This document shows positions 8,574 to 18,277 of a stretch of DNA of 64,000 nt, piece by piece. Origin of the DNA: Pseudomonas orientalis (GTDB lineage Bacteria > Pseudomonadota > Gammaproteobacteria > Pseudomonadales > Pseudomonadaceae); NCBI RefSeq assembly GCF_022807995.1, contig NZ_CP094351.1, positions 246,501 to 310,500 on the forward strand, in the 5' to 3' direction. How positions within the stretch are numbered: position 1 is the stretch's first letter; every line of letters begins with the position of its first letter. The translations under genes and the position numbers were made by a program. Below the pieces are notes generated by a model. It was not told the origin of the DNA and searched no databases. It saw nothing but the letters and a program-made list of their open reading frames with translations.

Positions 8574-9500
8574 TCAGACCGCCAAACTTATATCCTGCCT
8601 GTCGACCTCCACCACCATCTCAATCATCGCCTTGGCCGCCGGCGACAACCGCGACCCGGTACGGCTGACAATCCCGCACCGCGCACTCAGGGTCTCCATG
8701 TTCTGCGGCAGGTTGCGCCAGTGCAGCAGCACCAGCGCGCCGTTGGCGACGTCCTCGGCGAACGCTTCCTCGGTGCCCACGCCAATGGCGTTGGACTGCA
8801 GCACGATTTTCACCAGCGCCGGGAAGTGTTCGGTCTGGATACTCGGTGAAAAATCCATGCGCCCGCTCAGGTTCGCCAGCAGTTTGCGAATGCCCTGGGA
8901 GATCAGCGGCGCGGCCAGCGGGTAGTCGAACATGTCATTGGTCGACAGGCTGTCCTTGGCCAGCAGCGGGTGCCCCGGGCGGCAGAAAAACACGCCGCGC
9001 TTGGCGGTCAGCGCACGGGTCTGGAAGTTCGGGTCAGCTTCGAACTGGCGGATGTCGGCAATGAAGAATTCGATCTCCTCGCGGCTCAGGGCGCGGCTGA
9101 GTTTTTCCCAGTTGTCCACCTGGAAACTGGTGCGGATTTTCGGGTGCGCGCCGATAAACCGCGCCACCGCATCCGGTACCAGCTTCACCGCCGGCGCCGG
9201 GCCGCAGCCGAAGCGCAGCTCGCCGGCATCGAGCTTGGTCATGCGCGTGACTTCACTGCTCAGCAAGGCGGCGCCGTGCACCAGGGTCAGGGCGTGTTGC
9301 AGCACCACCTGGCCTTCCGGCGTCGGGCGCAGGTCCTTGTGGCCACGGTCGATCAGCACGCAGCCGAACTCCTGTTCCAGCCCCTGGATACTGCGGCTGA
9401 ACGCCGGTTGAGTGATGCCCATGGCGTCCGCCGCGCGTACGAAACTGCGGTGTTCGTTGAGGGCAATGAAGTAGCGCAGTTGACGCAGATCCATATGCAT
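8574..9500 (-). CDS. LysR regulator beside atsK (SftR-like)
   Basis: LysR-type regulator of about 308 residues. The N-terminal helix-turn-helix reads MHMDLRQLRYFIALNEHRSF then AADAMGITQPAFSRSIQGLE; the rest is a periplasmic-binding-type effector domain. The start at 9500 is chosen because the paralogue at 12501-13445 begins the same way (MHIDLRQ); ATGs at 9509 and 9494 are alternatives. It is divergent from the AtsK gene, so it probably regulates it. In P. putida the LysR protein SftR controls sulfate-ester genes including atsK; which of the two paralogues here is SftR cannot be decided by eye. Confidence 0.85.
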   Translation of the reverse strand: MHMDLRQLRYFIALNEHRSFVRAADAMGITQPAFSRSIQGLEQEFGCVLIDRGHKDLRPTPEGQVVLQHALTLVHGAALLSSEVTRMTKLDAGELRFGCGPAPAVKLVPDAVARFIGAHPKIRTSFQVDNWEKLSRALSREEIEFFIADIRQFEADPNFQTRALTAKRGVFFCRPGHPLLAKDSLSTNDMFDYPLAAPLISQGIRKLLANLSGRMDFSPSIQTEHFPALVKIVLQSNAIGVGTEEAFAEDVANGALVLLHWRNLPQNMETLSARCGIVSRTGSRLSPAAKAMIEMVVEVDRQDISLAV

Positions 9501-9675
9501 TCCCGGCATTTGAAAAATATGTCGAAGGCATTTGCGAGCGACGCAGCTGAGGTTTTAAATGCAAGCTCTTATTCCGTCAACGAAGCATTCGTTAATTTGC
9601 TAGATCTAAAAAGCATATTAATAGAGCGTTGCCGACGAGCGTTTCACCATCCGCAGGCACATGAGGGTCACCACA

Positions 9676-10581
9676 ATGAGCAACGCCGCATTAGCTGTTC
9701 AACCCATCGCCCAGGCACTGGACATTCATCCGGTCGCCGGCCGCATCGGCGCCGAGATCCGTGGCATCAAACTGTCGGGGCATCTCGATGCCGCCACTGT
9801 CGACGCCATCCAGCACGCGCTGGTGCAGTACAAGGTGATCTTCTTTCGCCAACAGTCCCACCTTGACGACCAGAGCCAGGAGGCCTTTGCCCATCTGCTC
9901 GGCGAGCCGATTGCCCACCCGACCGTGCCGGTGCGTGCCGGCACGCGTTTCCTGATGGAGCTGGACGGTACTCGCGGCCAGCGCGCCAATTCCTGGCACA
10001 CCGACGTGACCTTCGTCGATGCCTACCCCAAAGCTTCGATCCTGCGTTCGGTGCTGGCGCCCACATCCGGTGGCGATACCGTATGGGCCAACACCTCGGC
10101 GGCCTACGACGACCTCAGCGTCGAGCTGCGCGCCCTGGCGGATAACCTCTGGGCCATCCACAGCAACGAATACGACTACGCCGCGCTCAAGCCGGATGTG
10201 GCGGTGGAGCGGCTCGAGGAGTACCGCAAGGTGTTCACCTCGACGGTGTATGAAACCGAGCATCCGGTGGTGCGTGTGCACCCGGTCAGCGGTGAGAAAA
10301 CCTTGCTGCTGGGGCACTTCGTCAAACGCCTCAAAGGCTATTCCCAGGCCGACTCGACGCAACTGTTCAACCTGTTGCAAAGCCACGTCACCCGCCTGGA
10401 AAACACCGTGCGCTGGCGCTGGAACAGCGGCGACGTGGCGATCTGGGACAACCGCGCGACCCAGCATTACGCGGTGGACGACTACGGCACCCAAGAGCGC
10501 ATCGTGCGCCGGGTGACGCTCAAGGGCGATGTGCCGGTGGGTGTGCAGGGGCAAGCCAGCAAAACCACCAAAGGTCTCTAG
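9676..10581 (+). CDS. atsK: Alkylsulfatase, Fe(II)/2-oxoglutarate dioxygenase (TauD family)
   Basis: TauD/TfdA-type dioxygenase of 301 residues that would oxidise an alkyl sulfate ester so it falls apart into aldehyde and sulfate. The iron triad is visible as His and Asp in WHTDVTF and the distal His in TQHYAVDD; the Arg that binds 2-oxoglutarate follows in IVRRVTL. The ATG at 9676 has GAGG nine bases upstream. Its place next to atsRBC, a sulfatase and LysR favours AtsK over taurine dioxygenase, and a separate tauD is present at 54152-54988. Confidence 0.82.
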   Translation: MSNAALAVQPIAQALDIHPVAGRIGAEIRGIKLSGHLDAATVDAIQHALVQYKVIFFRQQSHLDDQSQEAFAHLLGEPIAHPTVPVRAGTRFLMELDGTRGQRANSWHTDVTFVDAYPKASILRSVLAPTSGGDTVWANTSAAYDDLSVELRALADNLWAIHSNEYDYAALKPDVAVERLEEYRKVFTSTVYETEHPVVRVHPVSGEKTLLLGHFVKRLKGYSQADSTQLFNLLQSHVTRLENTVRWRWNSGDVAIWDNRATQHYAVDDYGTQERIVRRVTLKGDVPVGVQGQASKTTKGL

Positions 10582-10598
10582 GCAAACACAAATCCAAA

Positions 10599-10686
10599 TG
10601 TGGGAGGGGGCTTGCCCCCGATAGCTGAGTGTCAGTCAACCTTTCAGTAGCTGACACACCGCCATCGGGGGCAAGCCCCCTCCCAC
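10599..10686. repeat. REP doublet (long form)
   Basis: Inverted REP pair with a GTCAG/CTGAC-containing centre, between the convergent atsK and sulfatase genes. Confidence 0.92.
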
Positions 10687-10702
10687 AGTGATTTGCATCG
10701 TT

Positions 10703-12310
10703 CTACCAGACGCCGATCTGCACCACCTTCTCCGCCTCCGGCTCACCGTAGCGAAACCATTGGCCACGCACCTCAATCTCGGTGTGGCTGATGGTGGTTC
10801 GCCGCTTCAACCCGCGCAGCCAGTCGAACAGATAACCCACATGCACCTCGCGCACGTCGGCATAGGCCGGGTCGGCGCCCAGGTCGTGTACTTCCTGCGG
10901 GTCGTTGTGCAGGTCGAACAGCTGCGGGCGGAAGCCGTCATAGGCCAGGTATTTCCAGCGCTCGCTGCGCACCATGGTCATGCGGCAACGGTCGATCGGC
11001 TGGCCCAGGCGCTCGCGGGCGGGGGCCTGGAAGGCGTAGTCGTACTCGGCAATCGCATAGTCACGCCAAGGCGTCGGTTCACCGTGCAGCAGCGGGATCA
11101 GCGAGCGGCCTTCCAGGCGATGCTCGGCGGCAGGCAGGCCCAGGGCGTCGAGGAAGGTCGGCAGTGCGTCGATGGTCTCTACCAGGCGCGCATCCACCGA
11201 GCCACGGCTGATATCGGCACTGGCACGCGGGTCGCGCACGATCAGGGGAATGCCCACGGCAGGCTCCAGCAGGAATTCCTTTTCACCGAGAAAGTGATCG
11301 CCGAGGAAGTCGCCATGGTCGCTGGTGAACACGATCAGCGTGTCATCCCAGCGCCCGTTGCTTTGCAGGAAATCGAACAGCCGCCCGAGCTGGTCGTCGA
11401 TCTGTTTGATCAGCCCCATGTAGGTTGGAATCACCGTGAGCCGCACCTCGTCGCGGGAGAAGTTCAGGCTCTCCTGGTGTTGACGAAAGGCCTGGTACAC
11501 CGGGTGATCGCTGGTGTGCGCCGGTTGAATCGGCGCCTGGATATGCTCGGCGCCATACAGCGCGTGGTACGGCGCCGGGGCGATATAGGGCCAGTGCGGC
11601 TTGATATAGGACAGGTGCAGGCACCAGGGTTGTTCGGCCTGCTCCTGGATAAAGTCGATGGCGCGGTCGGTGGTGTAGACGGTTTCCGAGTGCGGCTCGG
11701 CAACCCGCGCCGGCAACCCGGCGTTGCGCATATGCCAGCCGCTGAGCACTTCGCCGTTTTCACCCTGTGCGGCATTGGCCCATTCATGCCACGGGTTGCT
11801 GCCGCTGTAGCCCTGCTCGCGCAGGTAATGGGTGTAGGGCGCGGACTCGCGTTTGTCCTCGAACAGCGGGCTGTCGGGGTAAATACCGTCGTGACGGAAA
11901 TAGGTGTCGAAGCCCACTTCGTTCAGCGCCTCGGCCTGGGCGCTTTCAGGGTCGATATTCAAGCGCTGCAAGGCCTCCAGGTTCGGCGTGGCGTGGGTCT
12001 TGCCCACCAGCGCGGTGCGGATGCCGTGGCGGCGCAGGTAGTCGCCGATGGTCAGCTCTTCCAGGGGCAGCGGCACCGCATTCCACGCCACCTGATGGCT
12101 GCTGACGTAGCGCCCGGTGTAGGCCGACATCCGCGACGGGCCGCAGATGGTGCCCTGGGTGTAGGCGCGGCTGAAACGCACGCCGGCTGCGGCGAGACGG
12201 TCGATATTCGGCGTGTGCAAATGGGCGTGGCCGTAGCACGACAGGTAATCGCGGCGCAGTTGGTCGCACATGATGTAGAGCACGTTGCGTACGGGTTTTG
12301 GTTCAGACAT
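10703..12310 (-). CDS. Formylglycine-type sulfatase
   Basis: Alkaline phosphatase superfamily sulfatase of 535 residues. The signature Cys56-Gly-Pro-Ser-Arg60 followed by AYTGR marks the cysteine converted to formylglycine in class I sulfatases. Metal-binding residues are seen in the CDQLRRD segment (residues 15-21) and in FTSDHGDFLGDH in the C-terminal half. No signal peptide is visible, so the enzyme should be cytoplasmic. It differs clearly from AtsA at the N-terminus and resembles choline sulfatase or phosphonate monoester hydrolase relatives; the exact ester is unknown. It sits in the sulfate-ester import cluster. Confidence 0.82.
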   Translation of the reverse strand: MSEPKPVRNVLYIMCDQLRRDYLSCYGHAHLHTPNIDRLAAAGVRFSRAYTQGTICGPSRMSAYTGRYVSSHQVAWNAVPLPLEELTIGDYLRRHGIRTALVGKTHATPNLEALQRLNIDPESAQAEALNEVGFDTYFRHDGIYPDSPLFEDKRESAPYTHYLREQGYSGSNPWHEWANAAQGENGEVLSGWHMRNAGLPARVAEPHSETVYTTDRAIDFIQEQAEQPWCLHLSYIKPHWPYIAPAPYHALYGAEHIQAPIQPAHTSDHPVYQAFRQHQESLNFSRDEVRLTVIPTYMGLIKQIDDQLGRLFDFLQSNGRWDDTLIVFTSDHGDFLGDHFLGEKEFLLEPAVGIPLIVRDPRASADISRGSVDARLVETIDALPTFLDALGLPAAEHRLEGRSLIPLLHGEPTPWRDYAIAEYDYAFQAPARERLGQPIDRCRMTMVRSERWKYLAYDGFRPQLFDLHNDPQEVHDLGADPAYADVREVHVGYLFDWLRGLKRRTTISHTEIEVRGQWFRYGEPEAEKVVQIGVW

Positions 12311-12423
12311 AGGGATTCACCGGTCGGAGGACAGGAGCGTTTTTTCGCCGTTCGGGGGCATGCTGGCAAGTGCATTTGAGGTCTGGGTTTTATGCAGTGA
12401 ATGCATGGGTGTGGCTACCGACG

Positions 12424-12492
12424 TCATCGGGGGCAAGCCTCCTCCCACACTTGAAATGCATTCCAAATGTGGGAGGAGGCTTGCCCCCGATG
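12424..12492. repeat. REP doublet (short form)
   Basis: Inverted pair with a GGAGGAGGC variant in both arms. It lies upstream of the sulfatase start and just past the stop of the next LysR gene. Confidence 0.9.
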
Positions 12493-12500
12493 GCGTCGGT

Positions 12501-13445
12501 TCACACAGCGATATTCTCAAGCGTGCAAATATCTTCATCCAACTCATCTACCTCCTTGATCTGCTCAATCATCGCCTCCGCCAACGGCGACAGCCGATAC
12601 CCCGCACGGCTGACAATCCCGTAGCGGGTGTAACGCTCCTCCAGGTTTTCATCCAGCCCCTCGATCTTCAAATACACCAACTCGCCCCGTGCCATGTGCA
12701 GCACGTCGCTGTTGGCGCTGACGATGCCGATGGCGTCCGAGCGCAGTACCACGCCCAGCAGGCTGTAGCCGTTTTCGCATTCGACGTTGGGCAGGTAGTC
12801 CGGTCGGCCACTGAGGTCGACGATGACTTTGCGCAGGTTCGGCGGGCGGATGGTCACGGCCAGCGGGTAGCTCATCAGTTCGACGGGGCTGATGCTTTCG
12901 TGGGTGGCGAGGGGGTGTCCGATGCGGCAGCAGAAATACCAGCGGCGCGGGCGCAGGCGGTGGGTGTGGTAGTCGGGGTTGGCTTCGAAGTGGCGGGTGT
13001 CGGCGACGAAAAACTCGAACGCTTCACTGAGCAGGCGTTTGCTCAGGCTTTCCCAGTCGTCCACCTGGAACTGCACGCGGGCCTTGGGGTAGCGCCCGAT
13101 AAAACTGCCGATGGCGCGGGGGATCAAGCCACCGGCCGGCGCCGGGCCGCAACCGAAGCGCAACTCGCCGGCCTCCAGGCCGTTGAATTGGCTGATCTCA
13201 TTGGCCAGTTGCTGCGCGCCGCTGACCAGGCGCCGGGCATGTTCGAGCAGCACCTGGCCTTGTTTGGTCGGCGCCAGGTCTTTGCGCCCACGGTCGACCA
13301 ACTGGCACCCGGCGCTGTGTTCCAGGGCCTGGATGCTGCGGCTGAAGGCCGATTGCGACAGGTTCACCGTCAACGCCGCCGCGACGAAACTGCGGTGTTC
13401 GGCGAGGGCGATGAAGTGGCGAAGCTGGCGCAGGTCGATATGCAT
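12501..13445 (-). CDS. LysR regulator beside the TonB-dependent receptor (SftR-like)
   Basis: LysR-type regulator of 314 residues starting MHIDLRQLRHFIALAEHRSF. It is a close paralogue of the LysR protein at 8574-9500 over its whole length (shared HRSFV, QSAFSRSIQ, LRFGCGPAPA-type segments). It is divergent from the TonB-dependent receptor, with a 155-base A+T-rich gap between, and therefore probably controls the receptor. Two such regulators in one cluster suggests separate inducers or stepwise control of uptake and cleavage. Confidence 0.85.
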   Translation of the reverse strand: MHIDLRQLRHFIALAEHRSFVAAALTVNLSQSAFSRSIQALEHSAGCQLVDRGRKDLAPTKQGQVLLEHARRLVSGAQQLANEISQFNGLEAGELRFGCGPAPAGGLIPRAIGSFIGRYPKARVQFQVDDWESLSKRLLSEAFEFFVADTRHFEANPDYHTHRLRPRRWYFCCRIGHPLATHESISPVELMSYPLAVTIRPPNLRKVIVDLSGRPDYLPNVECENGYSLLGVVLRSDAIGIVSANSDVLHMARGELVYLKIEGLDENLEERYTRYGIVSRAGYRLSPLAEAMIEQIKEVDELDEDICTLENIAV

Positions 13446-13554
13446 TTTTCACATCAAAAATATCCGGGAAATGCATTGGCTATGCATTAGGTCGACTCCT
13501 TATAAAGGCTATCTCTTATGCAGTAAATGTTCTTAAAACCATAAATAAATAACC

Positions 13555-13567
13555 TTAAGGAATATGC
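13555..13567 (+). promoter_or_regulatory. CysB-like sulfur-control element upstream of the receptor gene
   Basis: TTAAGGAATATGC in an A+T-rich tract 34 bases before the receptor start. The core recurs inverted at 20454-20463 and, with one change, at 504-517 of the 41-kb region upstream of sfnB. Assignment to CysB is inference. Confidence 0.3.
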
Positions 13568-13600
13568 CTTGCTGGATATTCCTGGGTTCCGGAGCCGCCC

Positions 13601-15925
13601 ATGAGTCTGTTCAAGCCCGTTGTACCCTTCAAGCGCCTGCCCCTGGCGATGCTGCTGGCGGGCAGTGCCAGTTGGACCCCCAGTCATGCTGCCGAGCCGG
13701 CTCCGGCAGGCGAGAGCGCCAGTGGCCAGTTGGAAACCGTCACGGTCACAGCGCGGCGGCGCACCGAGAGCGCCCAGGCGGTACCGACGCCCATGAGCGT
13801 GATCGGCGGCCAGGCGCTGGAGAGCCAGCGGGTGTATCGGATTCAGGACCTGCAGCAGCTGGTGCCCAGCGTCAACGTCGCCTATATGCATGCGCGCCAG
13901 TCCAGCGTGTCGATTCGCGGTCTGGGCAACAACCCGGCCAGCGACGGCCTGGAGGGCAGCGTGGGGTTGTATATCGACAACGTCTACCTCGGGCGCCCCG
14001 GTATGGCGGTGTTCGACCTGATGGATATCGAGCAGCTTGAGGTATTGCGCGGCCCGCAGGGCACCCTGTTCGGCAAGAACACCACGGCGGGGGTGATCAA
14101 TATCAGCACCCGCGCGCCGAGTTTCACCCCGGAGCGCAGCATCGAAACTTCGTTGGGCGAGGACGGTTATTTCCAGACCAAGGGCACGATTTCCGGGCCG
14201 CTTACCGATGAATTGGCCGGACGCTTTTCGGCCTATCGCACGCGCAGCGACGGCGACATCAAGAATGAACATGACGGCCACGACCTCAATGGCGGTTCGC
14301 GCCAGGGCTTTCGCGGGCAACTGCTGTACAAGCCCAATGAGGCCTTCAACCTGCGCTGGATCGGCGACTACAACGAGGAGGATTCCAGCGCCGGCACGCG
14401 CGTGCTCTACAGCACCGGGCCGACCATCAGCGGCACCAACCTCTATCAGTCCCGGGCCAACGCTGCGGGCGCGACCCTGGTCGATGGCACCCACCGCAAG
14501 GTCAACCTGGACAGCGACCAGCGCGTCACCGTGTTCCAGGGCGGTACCTCGCTGGAAGCCAACTGGACCTTGCCGAGCGACTTCACCCTGACGTCGGTCA
14601 GCGCCTATCGCTGGTGGAATTTCACCCCGCGCAACGATGACGGCCTTAACGTGCCGGCCTCGTATAACGCCGGCGTATCGGTGGAGGACAAGCAGTGGTC
14701 CCAGGAATTTCGCCTGGCTTCACCCCAGGGCGGGTTTTTCGATTACGTGCTCGGCGCCTACTACTTCGGCTCTGACCTGGATAACAAGTCCTTCGCCTAT
14801 TACGGCCCTCAGGCCGACATCTGGAACGGCACGCCGAGCGGCGCGTTGAGCAACGTGAGCAGCATCGGCAACGGGCATATCCGCACCGACAGTTTTGCGC
14901 TGTTCGCCCAAGGCACCTGGCACCTGACCGAACGGCTGGATTTCACCGCCGGCCTGCGCGGCACCTACGAAGAAAAAAGTGCCTGGGTGACACGCAATGC
15001 CCCGCTGGGCGGCGCTGCGGTCACCGGCGCTGCTGCCACGGCGCGACGCGGGCGTACCGGGGCGTATGACTCGGGTGACCTGACGCAATACAGCGCCACG
15101 CCGTCGGGGCTGCTCAACCTCAGTTACCATTTCAATGACAATTTGCTGGGCTACGCCACGCTTTCCCACGGCGAGAAGTCCGGCGGCGTCAACCTGGCGG
15201 TGGGTTCGGCGCCGACGGCGGGGGCCGACTCGCTGTTGATCGGCACCGAGCGCGCCAACAACGCTGAGTTGGGTTTCAAGAGCACGTTGTGGGACCGACG
15301 CCTGCAACTCAACGCCAACCTGTTCTGGACCCAGGTCAATGGCTACCAGACCAACGCCTACGACCAGGACAACCGTGTGCAGTACCTCACCAACGCCGGC
15401 TCCGTGCGCTCGCGGGGGGTAGAGGTGGAAAGTACGCTGGTGCCGATCAAGGGCCTGACGCTGAACCTCAACGGCTCCTTCAACGATGTGAGTTACCTGT
15501 CTTACAAGGACGCGCCATGCCCGCCGGAAGTCAGCCTGCGCCCCGGCGCACCGACGTCCTGCGACCTCACTGGCCACCAGGTGGTGGGCGCGTCGAAATG
15601 GATCGCCAACGCCAATGGCGAGTACAAGTGGAACCTGGATAACGGCTTTGAACCCTACGTCACCGCCAGTTATGCCTTCCGCTCCAAGGCAGTGGGCACC
15701 GTGGAAGATTCCGACTACGGGCAGATCCCGGCCTATGCGCTGGTCAACCTCTCCACCGGTCTGCGCGGCAATTACCAACAGGGCCAGTGGGACGTGTCGC
15801 TGTGGCTGAAAAACGCCTTCGACAAAACCTACTACAGCACCCTGTGGACCGGCGCCAACGGCGGTTACGAGGGCCTGCTGGGCACGCCGCGCACCCTAGG
15901 CGTGACTGGGCGCTACGACTTTTAG
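13601..15925 (+). CDS. sftP: TonB-dependent outer-membrane receptor (SftP-like)
   Basis: A 774-residue receptor. A signal peptide covers about residues 1-30. A TonB box-like stretch (LETVTVTARRR) comes next, then the plug domain with VSIRGLGNN and LRGPQGTLFGKNTTAG motifs, and a long beta-barrel ending in a terminal aromatic (GRYDF). It resembles the receptors of sulfur-ester or siderophore-independent uptake more than siderophore receptors, and it lies with sulfate-ester genes and a divergent LysR gene as SftP does in P. putida. The ligand is inferred from context only. The 3' end overlaps the convergent MFS gene by 30 bases. Confidence 0.8.
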   Translation: MSLFKPVVPFKRLPLAMLLAGSASWTPSHAAEPAPAGESASGQLETVTVTARRRTESAQAVPTPMSVIGGQALESQRVYRIQDLQQLVPSVNVAYMHARQSSVSIRGLGNNPASDGLEGSVGLYIDNVYLGRPGMAVFDLMDIEQLEVLRGPQGTLFGKNTTAGVINISTRAPSFTPERSIETSLGEDGYFQTKGTISGPLTDELAGRFSAYRTRSDGDIKNEHDGHDLNGGSRQGFRGQLLYKPNEAFNLRWIGDYNEEDSSAGTRVLYSTGPTISGTNLYQSRANAAGATLVDGTHRKVNLDSDQRVTVFQGGTSLEANWTLPSDFTLTSVSAYRWWNFTPRNDDGLNVPASYNAGVSVEDKQWSQEFRLASPQGGFFDYVLGAYYFGSDLDNKSFAYYGPQADIWNGTPSGALSNVSSIGNGHIRTDSFALFAQGTWHLTERLDFTAGLRGTYEEKSAWVTRNAPLGGAAVTGAAATARRGRTGAYDSGDLTQYSATPSGLLNLSYHFNDNLLGYATLSHGEKSGGVNLAVGSAPTAGADSLLIGTERANNAELGFKSTLWDRRLQLNANLFWTQVNGYQTNAYDQDNRVQYLTNAGSVRSRGVEVESTLVPIKGLTLNLNGSFNDVSYLSYKDAPCPPEVSLRPGAPTSCDLTGHQVVGASKWIANANGEYKWNLDNGFEPYVTASYAFRSKAVGTVEDSDYGQIPAYALVNLSTGLRGNYQQGQWDVSLWLKNAFDKTYYSTLWTGANGGYEGLLGTPRTLGVTGRYDF

Positions 15926-17083
15926 CCCGGTGCGATAGGTGGCCGGGCTGAACACCCGTGTCACCAGCAGCATCGCCAGCGCAGTCACTGTCAGCACGAT
16001 CCAGGCGCTGACAAAGTTGCCGGTCAATTCGCGCAGCCAACCGGTCAGCCACGGCGAAATGGCGTTGATCAAAAAGCCTACGCCCTGGACAAAGGCGGCC
16101 AGTTGCCCGGCCTGGCGTGGGTCGCGGTGGTGGTCGAGGGTCAGCAGCAGGCTCAGGGCGAAGCACGCGCCCAGGCCGAAGCCGCACAAGGCCACCCACA
16201 CGTGGGGTAGGGCCTGCGGCGCGATGATCAGGCCGAGGTAGCCGAGGGTTTGCGCCACCAGGCTGATGCCGAGCAGTGGGCGCCGGTCGATGCCGCGTTG
16301 CGCCAGCACCGGCATCAGCAGCGCGGCGATCACCTGGAAAATGGTCATGAAGGCCAGCAGCGAGCCGCTGGGCAGCACGCCCCACCCCAGTTGCTGGTAG
16401 TAGGCGGGCAGCCAGGCCACCATGCTCATGTAGCCGCAGTTGACCAGGCCGAAATACAGCGCAAGCAACCACGCCCGACGGTTGCGCAAACCTTTGAAGG
16501 CGGGCGCCACGTGTGGATTCCTGGCGGCGCCCAGCGGCAGCCACGTCCATAGCAACAAGGCTGCCAGCGCCGGTAACAGCCACACACCCAATCCGGCCTG
16601 CCACTGCTGGAAGTGCGTCGCCACCAGCGGGCTGAGCAACGCCGCCAGGCCGCCGCCGGCCATCAGTGAGGCCGAATACACGCCCATCGCCACCGGCACG
16701 CGCTGATGAAACTCACGCTTGATCATCGCCGGCACCAGCGCCTGGATCAGCGCCACACCCGCGCCGCCGAGCAACGCGGTGACCAGCAGCGCCGACGCCT
16801 GGCCCATCAGCCAGCGCGCCAGGCACGCCAGCAGAATCATCACCAGGCCCAGAGCGATACCGCGCCGTTCACCGAGCCGCGCTTCCACGCGCACGCCCAC
16901 CAGCGCCACCAGGCCCATGCAGATGACCGGCAGGCTGGTCAGCAGGGCGCTGCTCTGGAAGCTCAGGCCGGTGGCCTGGCGAATTTCGCCGAGCAACGGG
17001 CTGATGGAACTGAGGATCGGCCGCAGGTTGAGGCCGAGCACCACCAGCAGGCTCCAGCCTGCAAGGGACTTATTGAGGGTCAT
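15896..17083 (-). CDS. MFS transporter, CynX/NimT type
   Basis: Major facilitator of 395 residues with 12 hydrophobic segments. The LRPILSSISPLLGEIRQATGLS segment after the first helix (split here by motif) and VRVEARLGERRG in loop 2-3 are characteristic of the CynX/NimT branch, which moves cyanate, nitroimidazoles and other small organic compounds. The ATG at 17083 is preferred over an earlier in-frame codon because AGG lies nine bases before it. Substrate unknown. A LysR gene is divergent, 102 bases away. Confidence 0.85.
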   Translation of the reverse strand: MTLNKSLAGWSLLVVLGLNLRPILSSISPLLGEIRQATGLSFQSSALLTSLPVICMGLVALVGVRVEARLGERRGIALGLVMILLACLARWLMGQASALLVTALLGGAGVALIQALVPAMIKREFHQRVPVAMGVYSASLMAGGGLAALLSPLVATHFQQWQAGLGVWLLPALAALLLWTWLPLGAARNPHVAPAFKGLRNRRAWLLALYFGLVNCGYMSMVAWLPAYYQQLGWGVLPSGSLLAFMTIFQVIAALLMPVLAQRGIDRRPLLGISLVAQTLGYLGLIIAPQALPHVWVALCGFGLGACFALSLLLTLDHHRDPRQAGQLAAFVQGVGFLINAISPWLTGWLRELTGNFVSAWIVLTVTALAMLLVTRVFSPATYRTGLKVVAPSHA

Positions 17084-17185
17084 GCAGCGCCTATGCACCG
17101 GTTAAATGTGGCGTGAGTATCGCCAGCGCCCCGGGTATTCTGAAATTAAATATAACCATGCCAATCAGTGGCAAAGAGAATGACC

Positions 17186-18052
17186 ATGTTCGATCCGGTA
17201 TTACTGCGCAGCTTTGTCTGCGTGGTCGATTGCGGCAATTTCACCCGCGCCGCCGAGCGCCTGCACTTGACCCAATCCACCGTCAGCCAGCAGATCCGCC
17301 GCCTGGAAGTTGCCGTGGCTTGCCAGTTGCTGGATCGCGACCAACGCCGTGTCGTCGCCACTGCCGAAGGCGAGCGCTTGCTGGCCTATGCGCGACGCAT
17401 CCTGGCCCTGCATGAGGAAGCCGCCGATGTGTTGATCAGCCAGCAAAGTGACGGTGTGCTGCGCCTGGGCGTGCCGGAAGATTTTGCGGCGCAGCGGCTG
17501 ATGCCGTTGCTCTCGGCGTTTGTGCTGGCCTATCCACGGGTGCGCCTGGAGGTCACCAGCGGCCTGGGCCCCGAATTGCAACGACAATACCGCAGCGGTG
17601 AGTTCGACGTGTTGCTGGTCAAGCAGATGGGCAGCAGCGATGACTGCCTGGCCTCGTGGCCCGAGCCGCTGTGCTGGGTGGACAGCCGCAGCACGCCGTG
17701 CCTGGGACGCGACCCGTTGCCACTGGTGGCGTTTCCCGTTGGCGGTCTGTACCGCAATGAAATGCTGCACCACCTTGAAGTGGGCGGCTGGCGCTGGCGT
17801 ATCGGCTATTCCAGCGCGAGCCTGGCCAGCGTGTGTTCGGCCGTGGCGGCGGGGTTGGGCGTGAGTCTGTTGCCGCTGAGGGTGGTGCAGGCCGGGCATG
17901 TGGTGTTGGGCAAAGAGAGCGGTTTGCCCGTGGTGCAAGGCGTGCGCCTGGCGTTGTATGCCCGCAGCGGCCTGAGTGCGGCAGGGCAGTGCTTACAGGC
18001 TGAATTGTTCGATTTGTGCGCAAACAGCCCGGTTGAGCCATGCCTCTACTGA
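17186..18052 (+). CDS. LysR family regulator
   Basis: LysR-type regulator of 288 residues with helix-turn-helix FTRAAERLHLTQSTVSQQIRRLE at about residues 17-39 (typical LysR recognition helix) and a short effector domain. The start at 17186 is preferred since AAAGAGA lies at a suitable distance; 17180 is an alternative. It is divergent from the MFS transporter and probably controls it. It is a different LysR subgroup from the two SftR-like proteins nearby. Confidence 0.85.
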   Translation: MFDPVLLRSFVCVVDCGNFTRAAERLHLTQSTVSQQIRRLEVAVACQLLDRDQRRVVATAEGERLLAYARRILALHEEAADVLISQQSDGVLRLGVPEDFAAQRLMPLLSAFVLAYPRVRLEVTSGLGPELQRQYRSGEFDVLLVKQMGSSDDCLASWPEPLCWVDSRSTPCLGRDPLPLVAFPVGGLYRNEMLHHLEVGGWRWRIGYSSASLASVCSAVAAGLGVSLLPLRVVQAGHVVLGKESGLPVVQGVRLALYARSGLSAAGQCLQAELFDLCANSPVEPCLY

Positions 18053-18277
18053 ATATTTTGCATGCCTGAAACGCATTGAAAAATGCCACCTCGGCGCTAG
18101 GCCACGCAGACCGTGGCTTTGGCGTATGAGTCAGTTTTATTTATTCAAATTAGGCATAAGCATAACTTTAAAGGTTACTTTAAGAGATAAGCACCCAGCC
18201 CGATGATTCAACCCTGGACGGCCTGCAACGCAGGTTCGTCGGTTTTTGGGTTTGAAGACCGTAGGGGGAGTGAATCA

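Noticed and set aside
9676..10581. A second taurine dioxygenase
   Set aside because: The family fits, but the neighbourhood (atsRBC, sulfatase, SftR-like LysR) and the presence of tauD within tauABCD favour AtsK.
10688..12379. A 563-residue open frame opposite the sulfatase
   Set aside because: Antisense shadow; the sulfatase on the other strand keeps its CGPSR and metal motifs.
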